From NCBI GenBank assembly GCA_947259885.1, contig CAMYNW010000008.1:87094-151093 (forward strand): a stretch of 64,000 nt of DNA, in the 5' to 3' direction. This stretch comes from an uncultured Gammaproteobacteria bacterium (lineage in GTDB: Bacteria > Pseudomonadota > Gammaproteobacteria > Arenicellales > Poriferihabitantaceae). The notes below the pieces were generated by a model. The model saw nothing but the letters and a program-made list of their open reading frames with translations, was not told the DNA's origin and did no database searches. Both the position numbers and the translations under genes were made by a program. Shown one piece after another: positions 7,378 to 16,700 of the stretch (positions are counted from its first letter, which is position 1; each line of letters starts with the position of its first letter).

Positions 7378-9015
7378 ATGTCAAACAATATTTATACCAA
7401 CGGATTAGATCAGTGCAGTGCCAATTACGCGCCGCTGACTCCGATTGATTTCCTGCTGCGCGCCGCATCAGTATACCCGGATCGCGTGGCGTTAATTGAC
7501 GCAAATCGCACCTTCACCTGGTCGGAAGTCGCCGCGAGATGTCGAAGCCTTGCGTCGGCTTTGCGGCAACTGGGCATCGGCAAGAACGATACGGTTGCCA
7601 TTATCGCGCCCAACAGCCATGCGATATATGAGGCGCACTTTGGCGTGCCTATGTCAGGGGCGGTATTGAACACCATTAACACCAGGCTAGACGCAGACAC
7701 CATCGCTTTTATTCTCGCTCACGGTGGAGCCAGGGTGCTGTTGGTAGATGCTGAACTCGCAGGCCTAGTGAAATCCGCACTGGACAAGCTCGAGACTGGT
7801 ATCCGTGATCAACTGTTGGTGGTGGACATTGAGGTTGATGGGTTTTCACTATCCATCGGCAGTCGCGATTACGAAGCGCTGTTATCGGAGGGAGATCCAA
7901 GTGAGGCAATCACCGCTATCGATGATGAATGGGATGCGATCTCGCTTAACTATACTTCCGGCACTACGGGCAACCCTAAAGGTGTGGTCTACCATCATCG
8001 CGGTGCCTACCTAAACGCATTGAGTAATATTGTTGGGTGGGAAATGGGACATGATGCGGTGTATCTCTGGACCTTGCCTATGTTTCATTGTAACGGCTGG
8101 TGTTTTCCCTGGACCCTGGCGGCGCTGGCCGGCACAAGTATTTGCCTAAGAAACATCAATGCCCAGAGTATTTTTCAGGCTATTGACGAATACAAGGTTA
8201 CACATTTTTGCGGGGCGCCGATAATTATGAACATGGTCATTAATGCCAATGACGAAGAACGACGCGAGTTCGATCACCAAGTCAATATGATGACAGCTGC
8301 GGCGCCACCGCCGGCGGCAGTTCTCGAATCTATGGAAAAAGCGGGGTTCAAGGTTACGCATGTTTATGGACTTACGGAAACATATGGGCCTGCAGTGATC
8401 TGCGCTTGGAAGCCTGAATGGGATGTGCTCGACAGTAATGCCAAAGCGCAGATGAAGTCTCGTCAGGGTGTGCGTTACCATGTACTCCAAGGCCTCGATG
8501 TGATGGATCCTGAAACTATGCAGCCGGTCGAATCAAACGGCGATCAAATGGGAGAAACGATGTTTCAGGGTAATATCGTGATGAAGGGATATCTAAAAAA
8601 TCCAGAAGCCACCGAGCAGGCGTTTGCAGGAGGCTGGTTTCATTCTGGAGACCTGGGGGTGATTCAACCCGATCGCTATCTCAAACTGAAGGACCGATCA
8701 AAAGACATCATCATCTCTGGTGGTGAGAATATTTCTTCTATAGAAGTCGAAGACTGTCTATATCAACATCCACAAGTAGCGGAAGCCGCAGTGGTCGCAA
8801 AGCCGGATGATCATTGGGGAGAGACGCCTTGTGCGTTTGTTGGTTTGAAGCCGGATGCAAATGTCTCGGAGAGTGAGATCATTGAATTTTGCAGGGAAAA
8901 ACTGGCCCATTTTAAGTGCCCGAAAACTGTGGTTTTTGGCGTACTGCCCAAGACTTCGACCGGAAAGATTCAGAAATTCAAGCTGCGGGATCGAATCCTC
9001 AACAACGAGATTTAG
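7378..9015 (+). CDS. AMP-dependent acyl-CoA synthetase
   Basis: This 545-residue adenylate-forming enzyme starts near SANYAPLTPIDFLLRAA, a beginning shared with medium-chain and methylmercaptopropionate-type acyl-CoA ligases. The P-loop is NYTSGTTGNPKGVVYHHRG (about residue 196), the aromatic adenine motif is VYGLTETYGP, the hinge region is WFHSGDLGVIQPDRYLKLKDRSKD, and the catalytic C-terminal lysine is in PKTSTGKIQK. Activation of a carboxylic acid to its AMP ester and then to the CoA thioester is secure; the acid is not identifiable by eye. The DMSP-pathway DmdB family is one candidate, but no other dmd gene is present here. Confidence 0.9.
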   Translation: MSNNIYTNGLDQCSANYAPLTPIDFLLRAASVYPDRVALIDANRTFTWSEVAARCRSLASALRQLGIGKNDTVAIIAPNSHAIYEAHFGVPMSGAVLNTINTRLDADTIAFILAHGGARVLLVDAELAGLVKSALDKLETGIRDQLLVVDIEVDGFSLSIGSRDYEALLSEGDPSEAITAIDDEWDAISLNYTSGTTGNPKGVVYHHRGAYLNALSNIVGWEMGHDAVYLWTLPMFHCNGWCFPWTLAALAGTSICLRNINAQSIFQAIDEYKVTHFCGAPIIMNMVINANDEERREFDHQVNMMTAAAPPPAAVLESMEKAGFKVTHVYGLTETYGPAVICAWKPEWDVLDSNAKAQMKSRQGVRYHVLQGLDVMDPETMQPVESNGDQMGETMFQGNIVMKGYLKNPEATEQAFAGGWFHSGDLGVIQPDRYLKLKDRSKDIIISGGENISSIEVEDCLYQHPQVAEAAVVAKPDDHWGETPCAFVGLKPDANVSESEIIEFCREKLAHFKCPKTVVFGVLPKTSTGKIQKFKLRDRILNNEI

Positions 9016-9093
9016 AGTCGTTGAGTCATTCGGTTGCGGTAAAATGACCGGCGCGTCCGCAGTGTGCCGCTAAGCTCAAGGCGGCGCGAGTAT

Positions 9094-9981
9094 ATGATTT
9101 CTCGATTTCAGGCAGGTGTTCTGTTTGCCTTGGCTGCAGCAACCGCTTTGGGGGCGATTACCTCTCAAGCAAAGATTGTTTATTTGCTGGGCGGAAACGC
9201 GTTGACCGTGATGTTGATTAGGTTTGTGTTAACCGCCCTGATAACCGGCTGCATAGTGGTTGGTCGACGATATTGCCGTTCGGAACGACCGGCCTTGGAC
9301 GCTGGCCGCGGCCAGTTCAGGTTGATACTGATAATCGGAATAGCCTGGTCCGCGGGTATGATCTGCTATCTGTTGTCAATACAAACAGTACCAGTAAGTA
9401 TTGCCGCGCTTTTGTTTTATACCTATCCATTGATGGTTCTTGGCGTTTCCGTAGTGGCAGGTAATGTACGATTTTCTACTACCTTGGGTGCACTATTTCT
9501 GGCTGCTTTCATTGGCCTGGGTCTGGCGCTCCTAAACGGAGAGATCATACTAGAGCTGAAAGGACTCGCTCTGGCGCTGCTTGCCGCTGTGGGAGCCACG
9601 CTTACCTTCTTTATCGGTGCCAGAGTCGCGCAGCAGGTTGATCCATTTACCTTGACCTTCAGGGTCAGTGTGATCGGCCTGTTTATGATCTTACCGTTCG
9701 TGCAGGGTCAAATAGTGTTCCCGAATGGTGCAGGATTGGCCGCCCTTGGTGGTGCCACTGCCTGCTACATTATCGGCATTTTGTGTCAATTCGCTGCTCT
9801 GTCACGACTGGCCCCGGCCTCCGCAGCATTTATCTTTAACTTTGAGCCAGTAGTGTCTATCCTGCTAGCCTCGGGATTTCTTGGGGAGGTGCTTTCGTGG
9901 CGCCAGTGGCTTGGTGTAAGTTTAGTATTGCTTGCTTTGCTGTCCTCGACTTGGATGCGAGGAAGTCGCAGGATGAATTGA
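9094..9981 (+). CDS. EamA/DMT-family transporter, about ten membrane segments
   Basis: This is a 295-residue hydrophobic protein with two EamA repeats, the second beginning near GEIILELKGLALALLAAVGA. Ten transmembrane stretches can be counted, for example GVLFALAAATALGAITS at the N-terminus and WLGVSLVLLALLSSTW near the end. The end of repeat two, IFNFEPVVSILLASGFLGE, is the characteristic EamA motif. DMT transporters export metabolites such as amino acids; the substrate here cannot be inferred. An upstream GTG at 9064 is open in frame, but the ATG at 9094 is preferred because it directly precedes the first membrane helix. Confidence 0.87.
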   Translation: MISRFQAGVLFALAAATALGAITSQAKIVYLLGGNALTVMLIRFVLTALITGCIVVGRRYCRSERPALDAGRGQFRLILIIGIAWSAGMICYLLSIQTVPVSIAALLFYTYPLMVLGVSVVAGNVRFSTTLGALFLAAFIGLGLALLNGEIILELKGLALALLAAVGATLTFFIGARVAQQVDPFTLTFRVSVIGLFMILPFVQGQIVFPNGAGLAALGGATACYIIGILCQFAALSRLAPASAAFIFNFEPVVSILLASGFLGEVLSWRQWLGVSLVLLALLSSTWMRGSRRMN

Positions 9982-10082
9982 CGCATGGGAATGTGGGCAT
10001 GTCGCAATGGTGCAAACTGCCTGGCTAAGCATTACCTACCATTGCGCGCCTGAATCAATTTTATCCCTCTGGCGAAACTCAA

Positions 10083-10919
10083 ATGTCGGCAAAAATCGCA
10101 GCGTCAATAGAAATTTCCCCCAAGCAGGCGGTTGAAAGCGCGGATCTAAAAGGACTGTTCCCGCAGGGTACCCGGGTATATATCACCGATGTTGGAACCG
10201 ACAGTGCGAAGACCATTACTGCGGGCTGTAAGCGCGTGAGTGACTTTGGGTATAAACCGGTTCCGCATTTCGCATCGCGTCGGTTAGGTACTAAAAAAGC
10301 GCTTGAGGATCGTATCAACATGCTGAGTCAGGAAGCAGGCGTGACCGATGTGCTAGTCATTGGCGGCGGACTTGAAAAGCAAGCTGGAGAATTTGGTTCC
10401 AGCATAGAAGTGCTGGAAACCGGTTTCTTTGACAAATATGGTATCCGCAGCATGGGAGTTGCCGGTCACCCAGAGGGCTCACCGGATTTTGACGATGAGG
10501 CTGCAGAAGAGGCATTAAGGCTTAAGCAGGCATTTGCACAGCGCACAGATTCAGAAATGCGAATCGTCACTCAGTTTGGTTTTGATTCCGCCGGATTTAC
10601 TCGCTGGGCAGACGGCCTGGCGTCATCGGGAATTAATCTACCAGTGCACTTGGGTGTAGCCGGGCCGGCTAAACTCACAACGCTGGTTAAATTCGCCGCG
10701 ATGTGCGGGGTTGGTAACTCGATCAAATTCTTGAAAAATCGTGCTGGGGCAATCAGTACTTTAATGAGCGGATTCGATCCTGATGAAATTGTCGACCCCA
10801 TTGAGCAACACGCTTTGGCAGATCCCCAATGCGGCATTAAGCAGATTCATGTTTTCCCATTCGGCGGTATGAAAAAATCTGCTGAATGGTTGCGCGAGAG
10901 GGGAAGCTGGTTCACCTGA
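10083..10919 (+). CDS. Methylenetetrahydrofolate reductase family protein
   Basis: This 278-residue MetF/MTHFR-fold protein has VYITDVGTDSAKT, a PVPHFASRRLGTKKALEDRI segment corresponding to the substrate-binding PHxxxR region, VLVIGGGLEK (MTHFR usually has LRGDPP-like here), MGVAGHPEGSPDFD, and ITQFGFDSAGF-like sequence at TQFGFDS, which matches the flavin/folate region. It is shorter than E. coli MetF (296) and diverges at several positions, so either 5,10-methylene-THF reduction or a related C1-folate step is possible. Position near glycerate kinase and a proline-racemase homologue suggests a catabolic C1 role; that is inference. The gene symbol is withheld for this reason. Confidence 0.8.
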   Translation: MSAKIAASIEISPKQAVESADLKGLFPQGTRVYITDVGTDSAKTITAGCKRVSDFGYKPVPHFASRRLGTKKALEDRINMLSQEAGVTDVLVIGGGLEKQAGEFGSSIEVLETGFFDKYGIRSMGVAGHPEGSPDFDDEAAEEALRLKQAFAQRTDSEMRIVTQFGFDSAGFTRWADGLASSGINLPVHLGVAGPAKLTTLVKFAAMCGVGNSIKFLKNRAGAISTLMSGFDPDEIVDPIEQHALADPQCGIKQIHVFPFGGMKKSAEWLRERGSWFT

Positions 10920-11019
10920 ATAGCAATAGCGCAGGTTTCCATTTCTAATCTTTGTGTAAGACTGTGGTGCAACGGGCGCTGCAGTTGCATATCGAGTCTA
11001 AGGCGCACATATTAGCGTC

Positions 11020-12255
11020 ATGCAATCATCTATTAAGTCAGTTGATAGCAGCCTGCTGCAGGCCGATCAGATCTGGCATGCTGCGGTTAAATCTGTAAAC
11101 GGTGAAACTGCTACCCAGAAGGCGTTGGCAGACGAGAAAGAAGATGCATGGAGGTATGTACTTGCTGTAGGCAAAGGCGCGAGCGCAATGCTGAAAGGTG
11201 CTATAGATTCAATAGCCTCGGATGCCCATGCCCTGTTAGTAACCAAGTATCACCATGTCATTCAGGCGTTGGCAGATGATGCACGAGTAAAAATAATTGA
11301 GTCGGGACATCCAATGCCTGACCGCAATAGCCTGCGAGCTGGTCGCAAGGTACGTGAATTTGTCAGCGCAATACCTTCAGACGCTTCATTGCTGATCCTG
11401 GTGTCGGGTGGCGCGTCGGCGCTGGTAGAGGACCCGCACGCAGGGATTGATCTTGCTACGCTGCAGAATCTGAGTGAGAGACTGCTGGCCGATGGTTATT
11501 CCATCGATCAGATTAACCTGGTTCGAATCGCTATTTCTCGAATCAAGGGCGGAAAACTGTTGCAGCAGTTTCATGGACGCCTGGTGCGGGTTTACGCTCT
11601 GTCGGATATCCCCGGAGATGATGCCGATCTGATCGGTTCGGGTATCGCAGCGATAAAAGCTCCTGTGGTCGCCTCATTCGATATTCCTTCCGGTATTAAA
11701 GAGGTAATGGAGCGAGCACGTGCCAGTAACGATCTCCAAGATGTTTCTACTCTCGACTTTGAGTATTGCGCCAGTCTGGTTGGGTCGAACACTATGGCAC
11801 GTCTGGCGGGCGTAGAGAAAGCAGAACTATTTGGTCTGCCGGTCATTGAGTCGAATGAGATACTGAATGGCGATATTCTTGATTTGGCCCCAAAACTGGC
11901 GGCACGTATTAAGGCTGGTAAGCCTGGAGTCTATATTTGGGGTGGAGAGTCTACTGTATGCCTTCCGACGAATCCGGGGACGGGAGGGCGTAACCAGAGT
12001 CTTGCTGTGGCGTTGGGTATCGAGGTATCGGATCAACCAGGAGTAGCCGGCGTAGTAGCTGGCACTGATGGCACTGACGGGCCCACTGACGCAGCCGGTG
12101 GCTTTTTTCATAGTGGTATGAATTTATCCGGTGGGCGGGATGCGCTACTAAGGGCGGATGCCGGCACCTGGCTGAAGAATTCCGATAAGCTATTCATTAC
12201 CGGTCCTACTGGCACTAACGTCATGGACCTTGCGGTAGTTATTAAGCAGGAGTAA
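11020..12255 (+). CDS. Type-2 glycerate kinase (DUF4147/MOFRL family)
   Basis: This 411-residue protein has VLAVGKGASAMLKGAID near residue 50, VIESGHPMPDRNS-like sequence at IIESGHPMPDRNSLRAG, and LILVSGGASALVEDP; the last is the class signature. The C-terminal MOFRL domain includes GVYIWGGESTVCLPTNPGTGGRNQSLA and GTDGTDGPTDAAGG. Such enzymes phosphorylate D-glycerate, usually to 2-phosphoglycerate, linking glyoxylate or serine-derived carbon to glycolysis. The stop is followed after 4 bp by the proline-racemase-family gene, so the two are likely co-transcribed. It is slightly shorter than typical GckA/TtuD proteins, with all motifs kept. Confidence 0.92.
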   Translation: MQSSIKSVDSSLLQADQIWHAAVKSVNGETATQKALADEKEDAWRYVLAVGKGASAMLKGAIDSIASDAHALLVTKYHHVIQALADDARVKIIESGHPMPDRNSLRAGRKVREFVSAIPSDASLLILVSGGASALVEDPHAGIDLATLQNLSERLLADGYSIDQINLVRIAISRIKGGKLLQQFHGRLVRVYALSDIPGDDADLIGSGIAAIKAPVVASFDIPSGIKEVMERARASNDLQDVSTLDFEYCASLVGSNTMARLAGVEKAELFGLPVIESNEILNGDILDLAPKLAARIKAGKPGVYIWGGESTVCLPTNPGTGGRNQSLAVALGIEVSDQPGVAGVVAGTDGTDGPTDAAGGFFHSGMNLSGGRDALLRADAGTWLKNSDKLFITGPTGTNVMDLAVVIKQE

Positions 12256-12259
12256 TTGA

Positions 12260-13297
12260 ATGCGGTCGAGTAAAGTTGTTCATGTTATTAGCTGCCACGC
12301 TGAGGGTGAAGTGGGTGATGTGATTGTCGGCGGAGTGCCAGTGCCTCCGGGAGAAACGATCTGGGAGCAATCCCGCTATATTGCCAGTGATCAGGAGCTT
12401 CGCCAGTTTGTCCTGAACGAACCCCGAGGAGGCGTTTTTCGCCATGTGAACCTGCTGGTGCCTCCCAAGCATCCAGATGCTGATGCCGCCTGGATTATTA
12501 TGGAGCCAGAGGATACACCTCCGATGTCGGGATCCAACTCGATCTGTGTATCTACAGTATTGCTTGAATCCGGTATCTTGCCGATGACCGAACCGGTCAC
12601 AAAACTCACACTGGAAGCTCCAGGGGGGCTAGTTTCAGTAGAGGCGAGTTGCAGGCAGGGCCGTGTTTCACAGGTAAAGGTTACCAATGTGCCAAGTTTC
12701 GCCGATCAACTGGACAAGGTCATCGAAGTGCCTGGGATAGGCACGCTGACTGTTGATACCGCTTACGGTGGCGACAGCTTTGTATTGGTCAGTGCGCCGG
12801 AACTTGGATTTGCCCTGGACCCGGACGAAGCCAGTGATCTGGCAACAACTGGTATCAAAATCACCAATGCCGCCAACGAGCAGCTCGGCTTCAGTCATCC
12901 ACTCAATCCCGAGTGGAATCACATTTCATTTTGCCAGTTTACTTTTCCCGTGCAACGTCACGGCAACCAGGTAATTGGGAGAAATACCGTCGTGATCAAA
13001 CCTGGAAAGCTCGATCGTTCGCCAACGGGAACTGGCTGCTCAGCACGTATGGCGGTCATGCATGCCCGCGGAGAACTTGAGCCTGGCACTGTTTTTATCG
13101 GACGTTCCATTATCGATTCCGAGTTTATTTGTAAAATTGAGTCTGAGGTTGAAATTGGCTCACGGTCTGGCATCGTTCCATCGATATCAGGCCGTGCCTG
13201 GATTACCGGCACTCACCAGCACTTGCTGGATCCGGAAGATCCATGGCCTTCTGGGTATCGACTGAGCGATACCTGGCCGTCCAGTCGTGACCGCTGA
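12260..13297 (+). CDS. Proline racemase / hydroxyproline epimerase family protein with non-canonical catalytic positions
   Basis: The 345-residue sequence follows the family fold: [18 protein letters not shown] at the start, [14 protein letters not shown], and a C-terminal [19 protein letters not shown]. Well-known members use a Cys pair (MCGH.. and DRSPCGTG); dehydratases keep Cys in the first and Thr in the second site. Here the first site is [11 protein letters not shown], so Ser90 replaces Cys and Ser replaces the neighbouring His; the second is [12 protein letters not shown], with Thr256. Cys residues are displaced to 96 and 260. Substrate is therefore open: racemase, epimerase or dehydratase of a proline derivative, or something new. 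CAGGAG precedes the ATG, 4 bp after the glycerate kinase. Confidence 0.85.
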   Translation: MRSSKVVHVISCHAEGEVGDVIVGGVPVPPGETIWEQSRYIASDQELRQFVLNEPRGGVFRHVNLLVPPKHPDADAAWIIMEPEDTPPMSGSNSICVSTVLLESGILPMTEPVTKLTLEAPGGLVSVEASCRQGRVSQVKVTNVPSFADQLDKVIEVPGIGTLTVDTAYGGDSFVLVSAPELGFALDPDEASDLATTGIKITNAANEQLGFSHPLNPEWNHISFCQFTFPVQRHGNQVIGRNTVVIKPGKLDRSPTGTGCSARMAVMHARGELEPGTVFIGRSIIDSEFICKIESEVEIGSRSGIVPSISGRAWITGTHQHLLDPEDPWPSGYRLSDTWPSSRDR

Positions 13298-13317
13298 ATC
13301 TTCCCTAAACACTGACC

Positions 13318-14229
13318 ATGAAGTACGACAATATTCTTCAAACCATTGGTAACACGCCGGTGGTTAAATTAAACGTCCTAGGTGCAGACACCGGCGTTGG
13401 CCTCTGGGTCAAGCTCGAAAGAGCCAATCCTGGAGGCTCGGTCAAGGACCGCCCGGCACTGAAAATGATCGAGGATGCTGAGCGCGACGGACGCCTTAAA
13501 CCCGGAGACACCATTATCGAACCGACCTCGGGAAATACCGGAATAGGTCTCGCCATGGTTGCCGCCGTTAAAGGCTATAAGTCAATCTTTGTGATGTCGG
13601 CTGACATGAGTAAGGAACGCGTACTGATACTTGAAGCATACGGAGGTGAAGTTATTCTTACTCCCGCCGATAAGGGTACAGTGGGGGCAATTGAAGAGGC
13701 CAGAAGACTGGAGCAGGAGCACGGTTACTTTTTTGTGGGCCAGCATTTCAATCCTTCGAACCCCGCTTCACATAAATCTACCGCGGATGAAATCTGGCAG
13801 GACTTCGGCGCCGAGCTGGATACAGTAGTGTGCACAACTGGTACTGGCGGAACGGTCTCGGGGCTAGGAACTTATCTTCGTGAATACAATCCGGATTTGG
13901 AGATTGTGGCCACTGAACCAGACGTTTCACCGATCCTGAGTAAGGGTGTTGCGAAAAAACATAAGATCATGGGCACTGCACCGGGATTTATACCGGACAC
14001 GCTGGATACTTCGGCCTATGACCGTATTCTGCAAATCAGCGCCGACGAGGCGTATGACATTACTCGTCAGCTGGCGCGAAAGGAAGGATTGTTTTGCGGA
14101 ATTTCATGTGGCGCTGCGGTGTCTGGGATGCTCAAACTTGCGGCGGAAGACGCCTATCAGGGTAAGACGATCCTGGCTATTCTGCCAGATACCGGGGAAC
14201 GCTACCTGAGTACCGATTTATGGAGCTGA
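13318..14229 (+). CDS. cysK: Cysteine synthase (O-acetylserine sulfhydrylase)
   Basis: This 303-residue fold-type II PLP enzyme converts O-acetylserine and sulfide to cysteine. The PLP lysine is Lys43 in NPGGSVKDRPAL, the substrate loop is EPTSGNTGIGLA, the phosphate cradle is TGTGGTVSGLG, and the C-terminus LPDTGERYLST is typical of CysK. Distinction between CysK and CysM is not absolute by eye; the NPGGSVKDR form occurs in both, while the C-terminal end favours CysK. It starts 21 bp after the proline-racemase-like gene, in the same direction, and is convergent with ispB. Confidence 0.92.
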   Translation: MKYDNILQTIGNTPVVKLNVLGADTGVGLWVKLERANPGGSVKDRPALKMIEDAERDGRLKPGDTIIEPTSGNTGIGLAMVAAVKGYKSIFVMSADMSKERVLILEAYGGEVILTPADKGTVGAIEEARRLEQEHGYFFVGQHFNPSNPASHKSTADEIWQDFGAELDTVVCTTGTGGTVSGLGTYLREYNPDLEIVATEPDVSPILSKGVAKKHKIMGTAPGFIPDTLDTSAYDRILQISADEAYDITRQLARKEGLFCGISCGAAVSGMLKLAAEDAYQGKTILAILPDTGERYLSTDLWS

Positions 14230-14259
14230 TCGTGATCTGAAGAGGAGCCCTGCGATCCG

Positions 14260-15291
14260 TTACCGGGTTCGCAAAACGGAGAATCTAGCCAGGTTATTTA
14301 AAGCGTCTCGATAATTCGAATTCGGCAGGCAGTCGATTGCCCGCATTGCCATATCAGTCTGCCGCCGAGCTTGCTTCAGGGTGTAATCCAGTGCACCGGT
14401 CTGATGCACAATGTCGAGTATTTCCTGAATCCGATCCCGCTCCCCCTGTTCAATCGCAGATCTGACAATTTGTTTCTGCTCCATGGTTCCATTCCGCATA
14501 GCATGGATCAAAGGTAATGTCGGTTTGCCCTCGGCTAAGTCATCGCCTGCGTCTTTCCCCATTTCCTGACTGCTGGACATGTAGTCCATCACATCGTCTA
14601 CTAACTGGAAGGCCGTACCCAGGTAAACGCCATAGTTTGCCAAAGCCCTGCAGGTTTTTGCGTCTTTCCCCCCGACCACGCCGCCGAGCCATGCCGCCGC
14701 TTCAAATAATTTTGCGGTCTTTCTGTGTATAGTGTCGAAATAAGCTTGCTCTGAAGTGTCAGGGGAATGCGCGTTAAGCAGTTGCAGCACCTCACCTTCG
14801 GCGATTGCATTGGTGGTAGAGGCCAAGATCCGCATAACTTCCATGCAATCGGTTTCCACCATCATCTCAAACGCCCTGGAATACAGAAAGTCGCCAACCA
14901 GTACGCTTGCCTCATTGCCCCAAACGTCATTTGCAGTAGGCTGGCCGCGTCGAAGAGCTGAAGCATCAACAACATCATCGTGCAGCAGCGTTGCGGTATG
15001 TATAAATTCGATAACCGCGGCGAGAATGATATGCTCTTTTCCTTCGTATTCGCAGGCTCTGGCGCTGAGTAACAGGATCAGCGGCCTCATTCGTTTACCC
15101 CCACTCTTGATAATGTACGCGCCTAAGGTTCTGATCAGAGCAATATCTGATTTCAGTCGAGCCTGGATCGTCGTGTTCACTTGATCCATATCCTGCCTGG
15201 ACAGCGTCAGCGCTGACTCGAGCAGATCTTCAGTTGATTCGCCGTCGGTTTGGCTGGTAACGGCTTCGGCCTGGACACCGGGATGGTTCAT
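14260..15291 (-). CDS. ispB: Octaprenyl diphosphate synthase
   Basis: This is a 343-residue trans-isoprenyl diphosphate synthase that builds the quinone side chain. The first aspartate-rich motif is LLHDDVVDASALRRG (DDVVD at 105-109), the second is QLVDDVMDY, and GGKRMRP marks the IPP-binding arginine/lysine region. The length fits IspB with an N-terminal extension of about 35 residues beyond the usual DMDQVN start; a downstream ATG (MDQVNTT) is a possible alternative. It is divergent from rplU, the usual gammaproteobacterial ispB/rplU arrangement. Confidence 0.94.
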   Translation of the reverse strand: MNHPGVQAEAVTSQTDGESTEDLLESALTLSRQDMDQVNTTIQARLKSDIALIRTLGAYIIKSGGKRMRPLILLLSARACEYEGKEHIILAAVIEFIHTATLLHDDVVDASALRRGQPTANDVWGNEASVLVGDFLYSRAFEMMVETDCMEVMRILASTTNAIAEGEVLQLLNAHSPDTSEQAYFDTIHRKTAKLFEAAAWLGGVVGGKDAKTCRALANYGVYLGTAFQLVDDVMDYMSSSQEMGKDAGDDLAEGKPTLPLIHAMRNGTMEQKQIVRSAIEQGERDRIQEILDIVHQTGALDYTLKQARRQTDMAMRAIDCLPNSNYRDALNNLARFSVLRTR

Positions 15292-15607
15292 TGAAGAAGT
15301 TTTCTGGTTATTGTCCCGTTATTTTAGCGGAAAACACAGCGTCGGTTATCTCTGCTGGCACACATGTTCAGTGCAATTTCGACCAGTCGAATGCCTGTGA
15401 ATTCCCTTAGATTTACAGGTGATCGGGTCGATTTTTCGCATTGACGCAGAAGGCCCGTATAGATACAATCCGCAGTCCTCAAATTTGCGCGTCCGATTCA
15501 CCGGGTTTCCACATATAACTCGTTGAAAAAATACGAAAAATTCTCAGCAGGTGGTTAAGCTGGAATACGCGGAAAAAGAAATAATTGATACCAGTACGGA
15601 TTAAGAA
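15292..15607. other. 316-bp divergent intergenic region between ispB and rplU
   Basis: No coding sequence is seen. It holds the rplU promoter listed separately and must also contain the ispB promoter, which I could not place. The roughly 130-nt leader between the rplU promoter and start codon is A-rich in its second half. I found no obvious terminator or recognisable riboswitch fold in it. Confidence 0.6.
15441..15469 (+). promoter_or_regulatory. Sigma-70-type promoter for rplU-rpmA
   Basis: TTGACG (15441-15446) and TACAAT (15464-15469) are separated by exactly 17 bp, a near-consensus sigma-70 promoter. Transcription would begin about 15476, leaving a leader of about 130 nt before rplU. A strong promoter fits the demand for ribosomal proteins. 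This is by inspection only. Confidence 0.7.
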
Positions 15608-16210
15608 ATGTACGCAGTAGTAGAAACCGGCGGCAAACAGTATAAGGTTGCCATTGGTGATAAGTTAAAAGTCGAAAAGCTGGTGGCCGAAGCAGGCACG
15701 TCGGTCGATCTCGACAAGGTGTTGATGGTGGCGGATGGCGATGATGTCAGTGTTGGTGCGCCTGTCCTGGATACCACTGTGACCGCTACAGTAATAAGCC
15801 ACGGTCGTGCCAAGAAAATTCGCGTGTTCAAAATGAAGCGCCGCAAAAACTACCGCCGTACCCAGGGGCATCGCCAGTATTTCACTGAAATTGAAATCAC
15901 CGGGATAGGTGATACGGTCGCAAACCCTGCACCAAAGAAACAGGCGAAGAGTAAAGCTGAATCTGACTCGACGGCGCAGCCTGAATCGTTAGCAGACACA
16001 GGTGCGGACGGTGTCGGTGACAATCTCACTGAGATCAACGGAATAGGTCCGGTTATCGAAGAGAAACTAAAGGATCTTGGCATTACTACTTTTGCCCAGA
16101 TCGCGGAACTGGATCAGGCCCGCACCGACGAAATCAACGAACAACTCAGTTTTAAGGGTCGTATTGAACGTGAACAATGGGTTGAGCAGGCGCAGAAGCT
16201 AATCGGCTGA
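15608..16210 (+). CDS. rplU: Ribosomal protein L21 with C-terminal helix-hairpin-helix extension
   Basis: Residues 1-103 are canonical bL21, a 23S rRNA-binding protein of the 50S subunit: [14 protein letters not shown] start, the [17 protein letters not shown] rRNA-binding tail, and the [10 protein letters not shown] end. About 97 further residues follow: a Ser/Ala/Lys-rich linker (about 104-135) and then [20 protein letters not shown], a helix-hairpin-helix type domain ending in [10 protein letters not shown]. Standard L21 is about 103 residues. Similar extended L21 proteins are known in several proteobacteria; the extension's role is not established. It is followed after 28 bp by rpmA. Confidence 0.95.
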   Translation: MYAVVETGGKQYKVAIGDKLKVEKLVAEAGTSVDLDKVLMVADGDDVSVGAPVLDTTVTATVISHGRAKKIRVFKMKRRKNYRRTQGHRQYFTEIEITGIGDTVANPAPKKQAKSKAESDSTAQPESLADTGADGVGDNLTEINGIGPVIEEKLKDLGITTFAQIAELDQARTDEINEQLSFKGRIEREQWVEQAQKLIG

Positions 16211-16238
16211 ACACGCTTAAGAAAACGAGGTTTATCAA

Positions 16239-16496
16239 ATGGCACATAAAAAAGCAGGTGGCAGTTCGCGTAACGGTCGCGATTCGGTCTCCAAGCGCTT
16301 AGGCGTCAAACGCTACGGCGGCGAAGAAGTACTAGCTGGAAACATTATTGTGCGTCAGCGAGGCAGTAAGTTTCACGCCGGCAAAAATGTGGGAATTGGA
16401 AAAGACTACACTCTTTTTGCCACCGCGCCCGGCAAGGTCTTGTTTGAAATAAAGGGCCCAAAGAAGAGAAGGACTGTCAGTATTGTTGCCGCTTAA
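16239..16496 (+). CDS. rpmA: Ribosomal protein L27
   Basis: This 85-residue bL27 has the N-terminal [16 protein letters not shown] that reaches the peptidyl-transferase centre, followed by the conserved [11 protein letters not shown] and [20 protein letters not shown] blocks. Length and sequence are entirely typical. It is the second gene of the rplU-rpmA unit and is closed by a strong intrinsic terminator 24 bp downstream, so obgE probably has additional transcription signals of its own. Confidence 0.98.
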   Translation: MAHKKAGGSSRNGRDSVSKRLGVKRYGGEEVLAGNIIVRQRGSKFHAGKNVGIGKDYTLFATAPGKVLFEIKGPKKRRTVSIVAA

Positions 16497-16520
16497 GTAG
16501 ACGCCTTTGCATCTTAGTGA

Positions 16521-16554
16521 AAGCCTCGCTTTGGCAACAAAGCGAGGCTTTTTT
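16521..16554 (+). terminator. Rho-independent terminator after rpmA
   Basis: A perfect 13-bp stem, AAGCCTCGCTTTG against CAAAGCGAGGCTT, is closed by a GCAA tetraloop and followed by a run of T. It lies 24 bp after the rpmA stop and separates the ribosomal protein unit from obgE. Confidence 0.93.
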
Positions 16555-16700
16555 ATGAATGGCTATATGTTGCGCGCGGCGAACAACGATGATTAATACC
16601 CCTGATAAGGTAGGATTGAAGATAACTTTGAGTAAGGCACAACAATGGTGCCAATACGCTGCGCAGCCTGGTTGATGATGTTTCCCGATTACAGAATTCA

